This document shows, in pieces, positions 26,316 to 36,332 of a stretch of 64,000 nt of DNA. A model generated the notes under the pieces. It saw only the letters and a list, made by a program, of their open reading frames with translations. It did no database searches and was not told where the DNA came from. Location: the NCBI GenBank assembly GCA_015059955.1, contig SUZK01000002.1, positions 1 to 64,000 of the forward strand. The letters are read 5' to 3'. A program made the position numbers and the translations under genes. Position 1 is the stretch's first letter. Every line of letters begins with the position of its first letter. Source of the DNA: Rikenellaceae bacterium. GTDB lineage: Bacteria; Bacteroidota; Bacteroidia; Bacteroidales; Rikenellaceae.

Positions 26316-27535
26316 TATTTCGTGGTTAGTAGAGAGTTATATAGATTTATATATTGCATGAAGCACTTGTTTTTGTCGAAGTGCTCTTCCGCGCGCTTGC
26401 GGCAGGCGTCACTATAGTACTCCTTACCGTTTGCACATATCTCCTCTATTGCATCTTTTAAGGCGGTGATATCTCCGACTTTAGTAATAAGTTTACCAGT
26501 GTGTGGCGTAATTAGTTCTGGTAAAGCAGTCGTTTTATATGCAATTGCAGGAGTACCGGATGCCATGCTCTCTGCAATTGTTAGTCCGAATGTTTCTTGT
26601 CTTGATAGGCTCAATGTGATATCTGCAGTTGAATATATTTCTGCCAACTCGGCTTGGGAAGACGTGCGGTCTACTGCTATTACATTACTTGGCAAAGAAG
26701 ACACTTGTCTTTTATTAAGGCCAATCAGCACAATAGCATACTTCTCGTCTATTTGTTGGCTTAAAGATATATAGTCATTAAGACCTTTATTCTCATCCCA
26801 TACACTTGCTATTCCAAGTAGCACAAACTTGTCCTCGATATTATGTTTCCTGCGGAAGTTGCTTGTCGGCTGTTTTACGAAAATGTTAAGATCTATTCCG
26901 TTGTAAATAGTCTGAATATTTGCTATAGAAAGGAATGAACATCTTGTTTCGTTTGATAGCCAATTCGAGACGCCAATTATTGTTAGATGCTCACTTATAG
27001 ATGAGAAAAGGGCTTTCTTTTCTTTGAAATTATTGCTAGCGTTGCTTGAGTATGCTTTAGGGTACACATGGCGATATTTGCAAATATCACAATTTGATTT
27101 CCACTTATCGCACCCATGTGTGATATAATGAGCGCAGTGACCTGTGAACGGCCAGCAGTCATGAAGAGTCCATACAACGGGTGTGTCTACGCTATTAAGG
27201 TACTCAAAAAGAATTTTGTAGTTAAGGTAATAGCCATGGATATTGTGCAGATGGATAATGTCGGGGTTAATCTCTTTGATCTGCTTGATTAACCTCTTAG
27301 TAGCATGGCGTGATCCTAACCCTTGCTTGTCAAAGAGTCTTGCAATCATAAGATGCCATGCTTGGCTTAGCTTTGAGCCAACTTTAATCAGACGCGACTT
27401 ACTTTGGCAACAATGCCTGCCATAGGCGATATAGCTATCCCATCCATTGGCGATAGCTAACTCTCCTATCTGCTCGGCAATTTTACCAGTTGAGCCCCAG
27501 TTAGCCGTTGAGTTAATCTGCAGAAGTGTTGGCAT
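26315..27535 (-). CDS. GT4 glycosyltransferase, tandem copy 2
   Basis: 406 residues, paralogous to the gene downstream: it starts MPTLLQINSTANWGSTGKIA, carries the same Cys-rich insertion (CWPFTGHCAHYITHGC, SNCDIC), and has the donor loop ESMASGTPAIAYKTTALPEL. Its central part is AT-rich while both ends match copy 1 closely, as though ends had been converted or the middle replaced. Likely adds a different sugar of the repeat unit. Confidence 0.85.
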   Translation of the reverse strand: MPTLLQINSTANWGSTGKIAEQIGELAIANGWDSYIAYGRHCCQSKSRLIKVGSKLSQAWHLMIARLFDKQGLGSRHATKRLIKQIKEINPDIIHLHNIHGYYLNYKILFEYLNSVDTPVVWTLHDCWPFTGHCAHYITHGCDKWKSNCDICKYRHVYPKAYSSNASNNFKEKKALFSSISEHLTIIGVSNWLSNETRCSFLSIANIQTIYNGIDLNIFVKQPTSNFRRKHNIEDKFVLLGIASVWDENKGLNDYISLSQQIDEKYAIVLIGLNKRQVSSLPSNVIAVDRTSSQAELAEIYSTADITLSLSRQETFGLTIAESMASGTPAIAYKTTALPELITPHTGKLITKVGDITALKDAIEEICANGKEYYSDACRKRAEEHFDKNKCFMQYINLYNSLLTTK

Positions 27536-27545
27536 ATAAACGTTT

Positions 27546-28544
27546 TTATAAGTAGCATTCTACCTGTTGCTGCTCAATAACCTCAAAATTTAGTGTAGAG
27601 ATATACTCTCTCATGCTATTGTATCTTGTTATATCTCTAATTTCGGTAAGTCGTTCTTCAAAGTTGTCTGGGTTTATAGAGAAGATAACGCCATTATTGG
27701 GGGTTATTATCTCCTCAGCACATCCAACTCTATCGCTGACCATAACGGGTGTACCATTATTCAGTGCTTCCTCAATCACTAATCCCCATGCTTCGGATAT
27801 AGATGGAAGAACAAATACATCGGCATCCTGGTAGTACGAGTGTAGCTTGTTGTTGTCTATTGCTCCAAGAAATTCAATATTTGTGTTTGCCATCTTTTTT
27901 AATTCTCCTTCAAGCTCTCCAAAGCCAATAATTCGCAGTGTTAGTTCTGGATGGTGATTGAACTTGTCAATTAGGTACTCTAAATTCTTTACATGAATTA
28001 GTCTACCGACATATAGGAAATTTTTGACCTCTTTTCTGGGTATATATCGAGGTTGTTCTATGTAGTTAAATACACCTACGCCCTTTGTTATAATCGTTTT
28101 GCCCTTAAACCCAAGATTTAAAGCAACCATTTGTTGTGATTTTCCGGAGGCATATACCTTGGATATTCTTGACATGAATAGTCGTTTGATAACACCCTTA
28201 ATGCCTGATGTGGTTGACTCTAAATAGCTTGATTCAATAACCACGGCATTTTTACGTTTCCGTGAAAGAAATGCACTTACCCACATTGGAATAGAATCCC
28301 AGCCACCTATGATAATCTCGTTATATTTGGATGACCTCAAAATCTTAATGAGTTGGAAGATGCGAGTTAGCCTATTCTTGCGCAGAAATATGTAGTCGAA
28401 CGCCATTGTCCCATGATAAAAATCGCTATTACGACCATCATTCCCATCTCCAGTATATATAACAAGTATCTTACAACGTTTGTTTATAGCGTTGTATAGA
28501 TTTATCTTGTAGAAAGAAGGTAGGTTTGTGATTATAATCTTCAT
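27546..28544 (-). CDS. GT4-type glycosyltransferase
   Basis: 332 residues. A short N-terminal domain (MKIIITNLPSFYKINLYNAI) and a GT4 donor domain with NFLYVGRLIHVKNLEYLID near 170, FVLPSISEAWGLVIEEALNNG near 255. AT-rich codon use, unlike the flanking sugar-nucleotide genes. It overlaps the acetyltransferase upstream by 4 nt (ATGA). The sugar and acceptor are unknown. Confidence 0.82.
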   Translation of the reverse strand: MKIIITNLPSFYKINLYNAINKRCKILVIYTGDGNDGRNSDFYHGTMAFDYIFLRKNRLTRIFQLIKILRSSKYNEIIIGGWDSIPMWVSAFLSRKRKNAVVIESSYLESTTSGIKGVIKRLFMSRISKVYASGKSQQMVALNLGFKGKTIITKGVGVFNYIEQPRYIPRKEVKNFLYVGRLIHVKNLEYLIDKFNHHPELTLRIIGFGELEGELKKMANTNIEFLGAIDNNKLHSYYQDADVFVLPSISEAWGLVIEEALNNGTPVMVSDRVGCAEEIITPNNGVIFSINPDNFEERLTEIRDITRYNSMREYISTLNFEVIEQQQVECYL

Positions 28545-29068
28545 GCTTGGATTCGCTCGTTAGTCTTGAGGTTTTTTATTGGGCGTGCGGGGTTGCCTGC
28601 GACCCTAATGTATGGATCAACATCCTTAGTTACCACACTGCCAGCTGCCACATGGGCCATCTCATTGATGGTTATCCCAGGTAGAATAATGGTACTTGTG
28701 CCACAACTTGCACCTTTACGTATTCTAATAGTACTACATGTCTCCTCGTAGCCTATAATTCGGGGCCCATCAGGGGTTATAGGATGGAATCCTGTAACCA
28801 GTATTGCCCTCATGCCAATAATCGTATAATCCTCGATGATGATTTGCGACCCCTTGTTACATGAGATTATCGCATCACAGCCAATAAATACATTGTCGCC
28901 AATCTCGATATCACCATCGCCAATAAATTTTGCAGTTGAAAATATCTCAACGTTTTTACCAACTTTAATACCACACCACCTAAGTAGCTTTGCCTTAAAA
29001 TTATGACAACGACTCAGGGGAAGTAGTTTGAAAATTAATGATGCTAAATATAGTCTCTTAGTCTTCAT
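28541..29068 (-). CDS. Left-handed beta-helix O-acetyltransferase
   Basis: 175 residues with hexapeptide repeats ([LIV]-G-x4) from about 35 to 160: VGKNVEIF, IGDGDIEIGDNVFIG, IIIEDYTIIG, IRKGASCG, INEMAHVAAGSVVTKDV. It ends with the AGNPARPI motif shared by sugar O-acetyltransferases of the WcaF/NodL type. It likely acetylates a sugar of the capsule repeat. It lies between Wzy and a glycosyltransferase with a 1-nt gap and a 4-nt overlap. Confidence 0.88.
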   Translation of the reverse strand: MKTKRLYLASLIFKLLPLSRCHNFKAKLLRWCGIKVGKNVEIFSTAKFIGDGDIEIGDNVFIGCDAIISCNKGSQIIIEDYTIIGMRAILVTGFHPITPDGPRIIGYEETCSTIRIRKGASCGTSTIILPGITINEMAHVAAGSVVTKDVDPYIRVAGNPARPIKNLKTNERIQA

Positions 29069-29069
29069 A

Positions 29070-30260
29070 TTATGGCTTAAAATCTATTTTATTAATAGTT
29101 AGGCAACATCCTAATGTTAACCATAGAATCAAACATAGAGAACTGCCACCTGCAAATATGTATCCTTCAGAATACATGGATAATACAAAAAATGTAAGTA
29201 ATGAAATATATAGATACTTGGAGCTATTGTTACAGCGAATAATATTTCTAAGTGCTTGCCAAAATATATACAAAATAAAAATTAAACCGATGATTCCGCA
29301 CATAGAAAGAATTGCGTACCATGAAGATCCCGGTTCAATAACACCTGTTTTTTTATTGAATTCGTCTCCACCGCTGATGTCTATTGTGGAGAACCCTATA
29401 CCAATTAAAGGGCTACTTTTAAATTCTTCGACTCTGTGATTTATCTTATCCTCCCTTGACGATAATAAGCCTTTCTCATCTCTATCTATAAATTTAGCCT
29501 CTACCCCAAGAGTAACATCGGTGTATGTAAAAGATAATATTATGCCTACAATAGATAACGTGAAAAAGAGAGCAACTCTCTTCCTAAGGCGATTATTACT
29601 TAACATGTAAAGTAGCATGATAAAACACCCTATAAAGGTTGCTATAATTGCGCCCCTAGATGCCGCAAACATTAGTGAGCCAAAGCAAGGAATTATTAGT
29701 AATATAAATATCCAACTTCTCATTACGGCAAGATATGTGAGAGTGCAGATGCTGATACCGCTTATGATACCTAATATAATTGAATGAGTCATTAGTCCGC
29801 TGAATAAGCCGCCTTTTTCAGAGAAGTCCATTTCGGCTTCATATACCATATAATTGACGTTTAAGAAGAAGCAAAAGAATGATATCACTGATAGTATTAT
29901 AAATGCGGTAACTATAATCTTTAAACAATATAATCTAAAAATATCCAATTTATAATTTGATATTATAGGGAATACAATCATCGTAATGATTACAAAAAGA
30001 ACAAGTCGCATCCACACATTAAATATTTCAGGTGGGGATAGAATTAGTAATGAGAATGATATATAGCATAAAAACAATAGCATTGGTTTGTATACACTAT
30101 TATATTCTGATATGCTATATAATACAAAAATTATAATACCATACATTCCTAACCACGTAATATTAAGTGGAGGCATTATTCCTACAATTTGTTGTAAGAC
30201 AAGTATCACAAATAGTAGGCTGGAAATAAATATCTTAGGGTATGCTATTTTGTTGAACAT
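29070..30260 (-). CDS. wzy: O-antigen/capsule polymerase (Wzy-like)
   Basis: 396 residues with about 10-11 hydrophobic segments and one large outer loop at about 225-300 (SFTYTDVTLGVEAKFIDRDE), the usual shape of O-antigen polymerases. Sequence identity among Wzy proteins is low, so the call rests on topology, length and position next to the flippase. Very AT-rich. It overlaps the flippase gene by 26 nt. Would join repeat units on the periplasmic face. Confidence 0.78.
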   Translation of the reverse strand: MFNKIAYPKIFISSLLFVILVLQQIVGIMPPLNITWLGMYGIIIFVLYSISEYNSVYKPMLLFLCYISFSLLILSPPEIFNVWMRLVLFVIITMIVFPIISNYKLDIFRLYCLKIIVTAFIILSVISFFCFFLNVNYMVYEAEMDFSEKGGLFSGLMTHSIILGIISGISICTLTYLAVMRSWIFILLIIPCFGSLMFAASRGAIIATFIGCFIMLLYMLSNNRLRKRVALFFTLSIVGIILSFTYTDVTLGVEAKFIDRDEKGLLSSREDKINHRVEEFKSSPLIGIGFSTIDISGGDEFNKKTGVIEPGSSWYAILSMCGIIGLIFILYIFWQALRNIIRCNNSSKYLYISLLTFFVLSMYSEGYIFAGGSSLCLILWLTLGCCLTINKIDFKP

Positions 30261-31539
30261 TTCTTATGTGATGGTATTTTATTAATAAAAGGAAAAGGTA
30301 TAAAGATTGTCCAAATAGAGATATGGTTGCGCATAAGAGGGCGCCACCACTATAAGTTGAGACTGCACAACATAGTAAAATAAGGATTGTGATATCTCTG
30401 ATGAGGCGAGATATAAAAAGAAACCAATTCTGCCCTTGTGATATAAACTCTTGAGTTAGTACGTTAGTTAAGCTGCTTATAATAGCAGTGAACACGCAAA
30501 TGTTAAGAACTTCTTGCAATCCATTAAAACTAACTCCGTAAACAGATTCAATCCACCCAGACATAATGCATATTACAATAAATGGCACAAAGGTCGAGAT
30601 AAAATTTACCAACATTAACCTTTTGAGAATCTTGTCTGTTTGCGTACAATCATTATTTACTGAAGAAAAATGCGACAATGCTACATTTCGTAAAGCTCCA
30701 GGGATAAACAATACTACTGCCATCCATTGTATTGCAGCAGAGTAGAGTCCTAATTCTGTATAATTAGCAAACTTAATAAGAATATATATGCTAAGCCAAT
30801 TAGTAATAGCATACAAACTCTCTTGTAGTGCTATTGGCAAAGAAAATTTAATAATTTCTTTGCTATATACACGATCAATGTTACATGGTGGCGTAATTTG
30901 CTTTAAGTATGACCTAATTGTTCGTTGATTGAGAATAGCATTAAAGATTAGAGAAATGGTAAGTGCGATAATTGCTCCATAAAAACCATTATAGTAGGTT
31001 AAAATCAAACTAGAAATAAACGTGAATATTCCAGTCCAGGTATTGTTTATTGCCAATTTGCGATAGGCCCCAAATCCTGCAAGCTCTCCCGTTTGAGTTG
31101 TGTTTAGAGCATTGAATATTACCGCTATAGCAGAGATTCGCAATGCGGGAGATAAGTGAGGGGCTTCAAGCCATATTGCAATTATATTGGAGGCAACTAA
31201 AACAAGAATAGATATAACACCACTTACGACCAAGGTTATTCTGGTTGCAATACGGTGGGTTTGAATTATGCGTTGCAAGTTATTCGCACTTAAATTCTCA
31301 GCAATAAATTTTGTTGCAGAATACCCTAACCCCATAGACGAGAATATGGCTATCATTAGTAGAGTGTTTTTAATAGTTCCATATTCTCCGTATGCCTCGC
31401 TACCCAAAAGACGAGCGACTACAATGCCTGCAATAAGAGATAGTCCCTTGCCGATAGCACTACCGACAAGAGCCCAAAATGAGTCCTTAAATAGTTGACT
31501 CTGCTTAAGGCGAGACATTATGGTTACTGCGCTTGACAT
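30235..31539 (-). CDS. wzx: Repeat-unit flippase (Wzx-like)
   Basis: 434 residues, 12 predicted membrane helices, of the MOP/polysaccharide-transport group. The N-terminal WALVGSAIGKGLSLIAGIVV and a GSEAYGEYGTIKNTLL motif are typical. It should flip lipid-linked repeat units across the inner membrane. AT-rich like the polymerase gene. A second, unlinked flippase-type gene lies at 44223-45704. Confidence 0.88.
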   Translation of the reverse strand: MSSAVTIMSRLKQSQLFKDSFWALVGSAIGKGLSLIAGIVVARLLGSEAYGEYGTIKNTLLMIAIFSSMGLGYSATKFIAENLSANNLQRIIQTHRIATRITLVVSGVISILVLVASNIIAIWLEAPHLSPALRISAIAVIFNALNTTQTGELAGFGAYRKLAINNTWTGIFTFISSLILTYYNGFYGAIIALTISLIFNAILNQRTIRSYLKQITPPCNIDRVYSKEIIKFSLPIALQESLYAITNWLSIYILIKFANYTELGLYSAAIQWMAVVLFIPGALRNVALSHFSSVNNDCTQTDKILKRLMLVNFISTFVPFIVICIMSGWIESVYGVSFNGLQEVLNICVFTAIISSLTNVLTQEFISQGQNWFLFISRLIRDITILILLCCAVSTYSGGALLCATISLFGQSLYLFLLLIKYHHIRNVQQNSIP

Positions 31540-31555
31540 ATATTAGGTAAATTAT

Positions 31556-32857
31556 CTAATCTCTTCTAAATAGGTCTCTGGTGTATAGCTTGGTCTCGAC
31601 GTCGCGAAGGTCAGAGTGGTAGCGGTTTGAGAGGATGATGTCGCTCGCTCTCTTGAAGCGCTCGAGGTCGTTGACAACCTCCGAGCCGAAGAACATCGTG
31701 CCATCCTCCAATGTGGGCTCGTAGATGATGACCTTAGCACCCTTGGCCTTGATGCGTTTCATCACTCCCTGTATCGACGACTGGCGGAAGTTATCCGACC
31801 CCGCCTTCATCGTAAGTCGGTAGACGCCCACGACAACCTCCCGCTCCTTCGTAGCATCCCACATGCTTGAGCCCGTATAGTAGCCCGCCTTGCGCAGAAC
31901 CTGGTCGGCGATATAGTCCTTGCGCGTGCGGTTGCTCTCGACAATGGCGGTCATCATATTCTGGGGCACAGCCTCGTAGTTCGCCAGCAGCTGCTTCGTG
32001 TCCTTAGGCAGGCAGTAGCCACCGTAGCCAAACGAGGGATTATTATAGTGGGTGCCGATACGGGGGTCGAGGCCCACGCCCTCGATAATCGCACGCGAGT
32101 CGAGGCCCTTCATCTCGGCATAGGTGTCGAGCTCGTTGAAGTAGCTCACGCGAAGTGCCAAGTAGGTGTTAGCGAAGAGCTTAACGGCCTCCGCCTCCTT
32201 GATGCCCATATACAGCACGGGGATATCCTTCTTGATGGCACCCTGCTGCAGTAGCGCTGCGAAGCTCTTAGCCTCAGCATCGAGGTGGGCGATATCGGCG
32301 ATGCGCTCTATTGCTGCGTTCTCCTCACGAAACTCCTCGCCCTCGAGGTTGTGTGGTATGCCCACGATGATGCGCGAGGGGTAGAGGTTATCCTCCAAGG
32401 CGCGGCTCTCGCGCAGGAACTCTGGCGCAAAGAGCAGGTTGAGGCGCTCGATGCCTCGCTCGGCATATTTGCGGTAGAGGTTATGGCAGTAGCCCACCGG
32501 TATTGTCGACTTGATAACCATCGTTGCCGAGGGGTTGACATTCAGCACGATGTCGATAACATCCTCTATAAGGTGCGTGTCGAAGTGGTTGCGCTGAGGG
32601 TCGTAGTTTGTAGGCACGGCGATAACAACAAAATTGGCATCGGCGTATGCCTCGCGGGTATCGAGCGTGGCACGTAGCGACAGCGCTTTCTCGGCCAAGT
32701 AGCGCTCTATATAGTCATCCTGGATGGGTGATATACGGCGGTTGATAAGGTCGACCTTCTCGGCGACAACATCTACGGCTACCACATCGTTATGTTGAGC
32801 AAGCAGCGTGGCGATGCTTAGTCCAACGTATCCTGTTCCTGCAACGGCAATTTTCAT
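31556..32857 (-). CDS. ugd: UDP-glucose 6-dehydrogenase-type nucleotide-sugar dehydrogenase
   Basis: 433 residues from [19 protein letters not shown]; an upstream in-frame ATG (32896) would overlap the previous gene and add 13 residues that do not fit. NAD motif GTGYVG near 7, [16 protein letters not shown] near 91, catalytic Cys in [12 protein letters not shown] near 250. It oxidises UDP-glucose to UDP-glucuronate, or acts on a related sugar. The sequence is richer in GC than the wzx/wzy block just downstream. Confidence 0.9.
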   Translation of the reverse strand: MKIAVAGTGYVGLSIATLLAQHNDVVAVDVVAEKVDLINRRISPIQDDYIERYLAEKALSLRATLDTREAYADANFVVIAVPTNYDPQRNHFDTHLIEDVIDIVLNVNPSATMVIKSTIPVGYCHNLYRKYAERGIERLNLLFAPEFLRESRALEDNLYPSRIIVGIPHNLEGEEFREENAAIERIADIAHLDAEAKSFAALLQQGAIKKDIPVLYMGIKEAEAVKLFANTYLALRVSYFNELDTYAEMKGLDSRAIIEGVGLDPRIGTHYNNPSFGYGGYCLPKDTKQLLANYEAVPQNMMTAIVESNRTRKDYIADQVLRKAGYYTGSSMWDATKEREVVVGVYRLTMKAGSDNFRQSSIQGVMKRIKAKGAKVIIYEPTLEDGTMFFGSEVVNDLERFKRASDIILSNRYHSDLRDVETKLYTRDLFRRD

Positions 32858-32882
32858 CGGTATTCTAATTTGTGGTGTAAGT

Positions 32883-34037
32883 TTAAATTTTATCACTTAA
32901 CTTCTGTAGAATAAGGAATGCTCCCTTGCGCTCGAAGTGTGTGGCGCGGCCAACGGCCTTGAATATACGTTTAACGATGTTATTGTCACTAACGTGGCGT
33001 AGCGTATAGTATAGTCCACCATTGAGGATGGCTCCCGTTGCGATGACAACGTACAACTGCATATCTACTGAGCCCCCAAGATACCAGGTGAGGTAGTGGG
33101 CTGCAATCACTACCATGTTAAGGGTTATTATCATCACCGTAGTACCAGCATGCGAGAAGCCTATCTCGATAAACATGTGGTGTAGGTGCGTCTTGTCGGG
33201 GTGGAAGGGTGATGTGCCTCGCATGATGCGTGCCGACATCACGCGGATGGTGTCAATAATGGGATTTGACATCACCGCCAATGCGAATGCGACTAAACCA
33301 AAGTTGTCGTCAATGGTCGTTAGGGTGGTGTTTGATGATAGGATATTGACAACAAATGTAGACATCACAATACCCATAACGAGTGTGCCACCATCACCGA
33401 TAAACATCTTGGATGTCTTGCCAAAGACGTTGTGCATGAAGAATGGAATGAGCGAGCCAATAGATACTGCCGCGAGGATAACCATCGGTGTGTTTCCCTC
33501 GATATAGAAGAACGTACCAAAAATCAGACTTGCCATGATGCAGTAGCCCGACGATAGACCATTGACACCATCTATAAGGTTAATCGAGTTGATAATGCCG
33601 ACGGCTGCAAATATTGTCAGTGGTATGGCAATATCTGAGTGGATGTGGTAGAAGCCCCAAAGGCCATCGAAGTTGTTGATAAAGATATTGTTAGTGAATA
33701 TTAATAGCGCAACTACACCTATCTCGATAATCAAACGAAACTTTGCCGATAATCCTATGATATCATCCATAGTGCCTACGTAGAGCATAATCATCATTGC
33801 GGCAACGATGGTCATCAGCGACTGACAATCGGTATATCCACTGGTCAGAGCTATGCCAAGCACCATGCCGAAGAATACTGCTACACCGCCGAGTACTGGA
33901 ACAGGTGTTCGCTGTAATTTGCGTGCATCTGGACAGTCAACGATGTTTTTTAGGTTGGCAATCTTTACCAATTTAGGGTGTATCCATATTACTGCCAGCA
34001 TCGCTGATAATAGAGCTATCAGTATGTGTTGTATCAT
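32883..34037 (-). CDS. Polyprenyl-phosphate sugar-1-phosphate transferase (WecA/MraY family)
   Basis: 384 residues, about 10-11 membrane helices. Family motifs: [11 protein letters not shown] near 92 (metal-binding DD), [12 protein letters not shown] near 155, [12 protein letters not shown] near 212, and the cytoplasmic HIHH-like region ([14 protein letters not shown]) near 285. It primes the capsule by moving a sugar phosphate, usually HexNAc-1-P, onto undecaprenyl phosphate. It overlaps the UpxY gene by 4 nt. Confidence 0.9.
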   Translation of the reverse strand: MIQHILIALLSAMLAVIWIHPKLVKIANLKNIVDCPDARKLQRTPVPVLGGVAVFFGMVLGIALTSGYTDCQSLMTIVAAMMIMLYVGTMDDIIGLSAKFRLIIEIGVVALLIFTNNIFINNFDGLWGFYHIHSDIAIPLTIFAAVGIINSINLIDGVNGLSSGYCIMASLIFGTFFYIEGNTPMVILAAVSIGSLIPFFMHNVFGKTSKMFIGDGGTLVMGIVMSTFVVNILSSNTTLTTIDDNFGLVAFALAVMSNPIIDTIRVMSARIMRGTSPFHPDKTHLHHMFIEIGFSHAGTTVMIITLNMVVIAAHYLTWYLGGSVDMQLYVVIATGAILNGGLYYTLRHVSDNNIVKRIFKAVGRATHFERKGAFLILQKLSDKI

Positions 34038-34567
34038 GTTGATGGTTGGTTATGTGTTATTCTCTGGATATATTCTCTGGGTATGTAGGTCGTTGCGATG
34101 GCGGCGACACCCTCGATGCTGACTACAAAGCGCTTTGTGCCGTGAAGGCGCTTGATGTAACCCTCCATGCCACGGAAGATGCCACCCGTGATGCGAACAC
34201 GATCATTGGTGCTAAGCGTCGTGTTGTCTACGCACTCCAAGGTGCGGGCTGCCGTGCGTGCCACAAAGCGAAAGCGCTCCATCTCAGCGTCGGCAATCGC
34301 ATATAGCCGCGACGTGCCTGGCTCCGAGTAGGGGAGTATGTTGTCGTTAGTGGCCATGCGTAGACGTTCAATAAATGGGGGTGTTGTGCGCAGAAAGAGT
34401 AGCGACGGCATAATGTCGATGCGCTGGTGACGCACCTCGCCATCCACAACCTCCTCGACTTCGCGCTGAGGGGTGTAGCACTCCACATGCTCCTGCTGCG
34501 CTATGGCGCGAACTACCGTAGCCTTATTGTGAAACGTGCGTATGGCGTACCATTGTAACCCTTCCAT
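34034..34567 (-). CDS. upxY: UpxY-type NusG-like antiterminator
   Basis: 177 residues. An NGN domain (about 1-95, WYAIRTFHNKATVVRAIAQQ) is followed by a KOW motif (NDRVRITGGIFRGMEGYI, about 125-145). Locus-specific UpxY proteins let RNA polymerase read through the untranslated leader of a Bacteroides capsule operon. Here it is the first gene of a minus-strand run of 15 genes and follows a leader of about 280 nt. No UpxZ inhibitor gene is visible next to it. Confidence 0.88.
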   Translation of the reverse strand: MEGLQWYAIRTFHNKATVVRAIAQQEHVECYTPQREVEEVVDGEVRHQRIDIMPSLLFLRTTPPFIERLRMATNDNILPYSEPGTSRLYAIADAEMERFRFVARTAARTLECVDNTTLSTNDRVRITGGIFRGMEGYIKRLHGTKRFVVSIEGVAAIATTYIPREYIQRITHNQPST

Positions 34568-34850
34568 TCTCTATCTGTTTGCATATGGGCATATCCTCTC
34601 CTCACTCGCCATCGAGGGTAAGTAGCCCCGATGACGCAGTAGTCAGGTGCAGCACTTTTGAGTATGGCACACTTTTTTGCAAGCGACAATTTTTTTGTTG
34701 TCACCATTTTTTTGTAATGTGCAAGTGGTTGTCGATATATTTATCGCCACCTCTCATGTTTGCCTATGCGATGGTGAACTACGCATCCGCACTCACCTTT
34801 TCGCACCACCTCCGAACAATACACGCTGTGTAGATGTCCCAAATTTCGTA
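34568..34850 (-). promoter_or_regulatory. Long leader of the capsule operon
   Basis: Between the predicted transcript start (near 34845) and the UpxY ATG lie about 280 nt. On the minus strand it holds A-rich runs, a GACAA...TTGTC hairpin near 34680-34700, and an open frame that overlaps the upxY start in another phase. Such leaders are where UpxY proteins act in Bacteroides. The precise recruitment site cannot be read from the sequence. Confidence 0.6.
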
Positions 34851-34881
34851 CAAAGGTAACAATTTCTTACCACATGACAAA
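34851..34881 (-). promoter_or_regulatory. Promoter of the capsule operon
   Basis: On the minus strand, -33 TTTG (34881-34878), a 19-nt spacer and -7 TACCTTTG (34858-34851). No inverted repeats flank it, so it does not look like the invertible promoters of Bacteroides fragilis capsules. Confidence 0.82.
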
Positions 34882-35198
34882 ACAATATAATTGTTTTTAC
34901 CCCATTTCGGTGGGGGATATTTGCCTATTTGTGCTAAAACATTGACCAAAGTCTTGGATGGGTGTTCGACAATTTGGGTAGCACCATAGTTATATCCCAG
35001 TTTTGTGTATTTTATTATTGGCGAAAAATCAGACTAAATTTGTCTATATGTCTTGCGTGGTTGTGGCTGTGTACATCCCGTTTTTAACCATGCTAATAGC
35101 GTGCCACTCATCTTCGATTATGGGCATAATGACCTAAACACAGCCTTTAGGGTTAGATGCTGCGCATGTGTGTTATAGTCCAAAAATGGCGGTTTTGT
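34882..35198. other. Intergenic region between two minus-strand operons
   Basis: About 317 bp, AT-rich, no gene supported. No clear terminator for the amidohydrolase gene was found; short hairpins near 35085-35160 are weak. Confidence 0.5.
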
Positions 35199-36332
35199 TT
35201 AAAGTATTCGGTGCGCGAAGCTCTCCTCCGTAAGGCGCATATTGTGCAGGTCGGCACCCTTGATAACGACCAATCCTGGGCGTTTGCCGAGGGTCAGAGA
35301 GCCGAGTCTATCATCCATGTTTAGAGCCTTGGCGCCACCTATGGTAGCCCAGCTGAGTAGCTCCTCGAGTGGAGCGTCGGCGATTTGTCGCAGGTTGTCG
35401 ACGATTGATAGTGTGCGTGCTGAGCTTAGCGAGTCTGTACCGATGGCTAAGTGTGCGCCCATCTGTCGTAGGAGCGAGACGGGGGGTGTTGTACCCGAGA
35501 TAAAGCGGTTAGACTCGGGGCATAGTACCCATGTTGCGGGGTGTGCGAAGTGCTTGTTGAGCACTCTTATATCCTCCGTAGTAGCTTTGCAGCCGTGGAC
35601 AAGGAGGACCCTTCTATCGGGCTCTATGCTTGCTATGATGCGCTTTGCGGGGGTGCCATAGTCGAGGAAGTCGCACTCCCAGCCCATGCGTTCGTACCAT
35701 GCGGCGAGTGAGCCACGATGGTGGTATAGTTCGCTCTCGTCGTCCGACTCCAACATATGCACCGATATCACGCCGTTGTTAGCCTTGCACGTATCCTTGA
35801 ATATGCGGTCTTGAAGTGAGTATGTAGAGTGTGGGGTGATGGTGCTACGGGCATGACGTTGTGCCATGGCGAGGTGCGCGTCGATGTTGTGTGTGTTGAG
35901 GCCGAAGAGCTCAAATAGTGTCACGTACTCGATATGTGAGCGCGACTTGACATCCATTATTAGCTCGTCGTTGGCGATATCCAAAACCGCCTCTACGCCC
36001 TCCTCCCACATCTGAGCATCGGCCTTTGTGGCGGCGCTGATACGCTCCTCGGTGGTGTAGTTATTGCGTACGGCGCCTATGGCGCGTGCGAAGCCCGCGA
36101 AGCCTGTGCCCTCGGCAATAGCACCCCTGAGGTAGGATAACTCAAGGTGGCAGTGGGCATTGACCATGCCAGGGATGAGGATGCCTGGGTAGAACTCGAC
36201 ACTTGCGCAGCTATCGAGATTTGGGTGCTGCTCGATGGCTACAATTCGGCGTGTGTCATCGACCTCGACGACGATGTTGCGCTCTAAGTGGCCATCGACA
36301 AGGGCGTAGTGTGATGCTATCTTCCTACTCAT
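35199..36332 (-). CDS. Amidohydrolase-superfamily deaminase/hydrolase
   Basis: 377 residues. Metal-site motifs of the cytosine/adenosine deaminase-like branch: NAHCHLELSYLRG (near 57, HxH), VSVHMLESDDESEL (near 187), VLLVHGCK (near 236), and the catalytic Asp in IGTDSLSS (near 292). The family includes chlorohydrolases, S-adenosylhomocysteine deaminase and aminofutalosine deaminase of the alternative menaquinone route; the substrate cannot be chosen. It overlaps the DUF4296 gene by 8 nt and is the last gene of the 35199-45704 run. Confidence 0.78.
   Translation of the reverse strand: MSRKIASHYALVDGHLERNIVVEVDDTRRIVAIEQHPNLDSCASVEFYPGILIPGMVNAHCHLELSYLRGAIAEGTGFAGFARAIGAVRNNYTTEERISAATKADAQMWEEGVEAVLDIANDELIMDVKSRSHIEYVTLFELFGLNTHNIDAHLAMAQRHARSTITPHSTYSLQDRIFKDTCKANNGVISVHMLESDDESELYHHRGSLAAWYERMGWECDFLDYGTPAKRIIASIEPDRRVLLVHGCKATTEDIRVLNKHFAHPATWVLCPESNRFISGTTPPVSLLRQMGAHLAIGTDSLSSARTLSIVDNLRQIADAPLEELLSWATIGGAKALNMDDRLGSLTLGKRPGLVVIKGADLHNMRLTEESFAHRIL

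Noticed and set aside
34513..34707. Separate gene overlapping the upxY start
   Set aside because: It overlaps upxY in another frame and has no recognisable protein character; kept only as a possible leader frame.
34700..35000. Invertible capsule promoter
   Set aside because: No pair of inverted repeats flanks the promoter at 34851-34881 and no recombinase gene is nearby.
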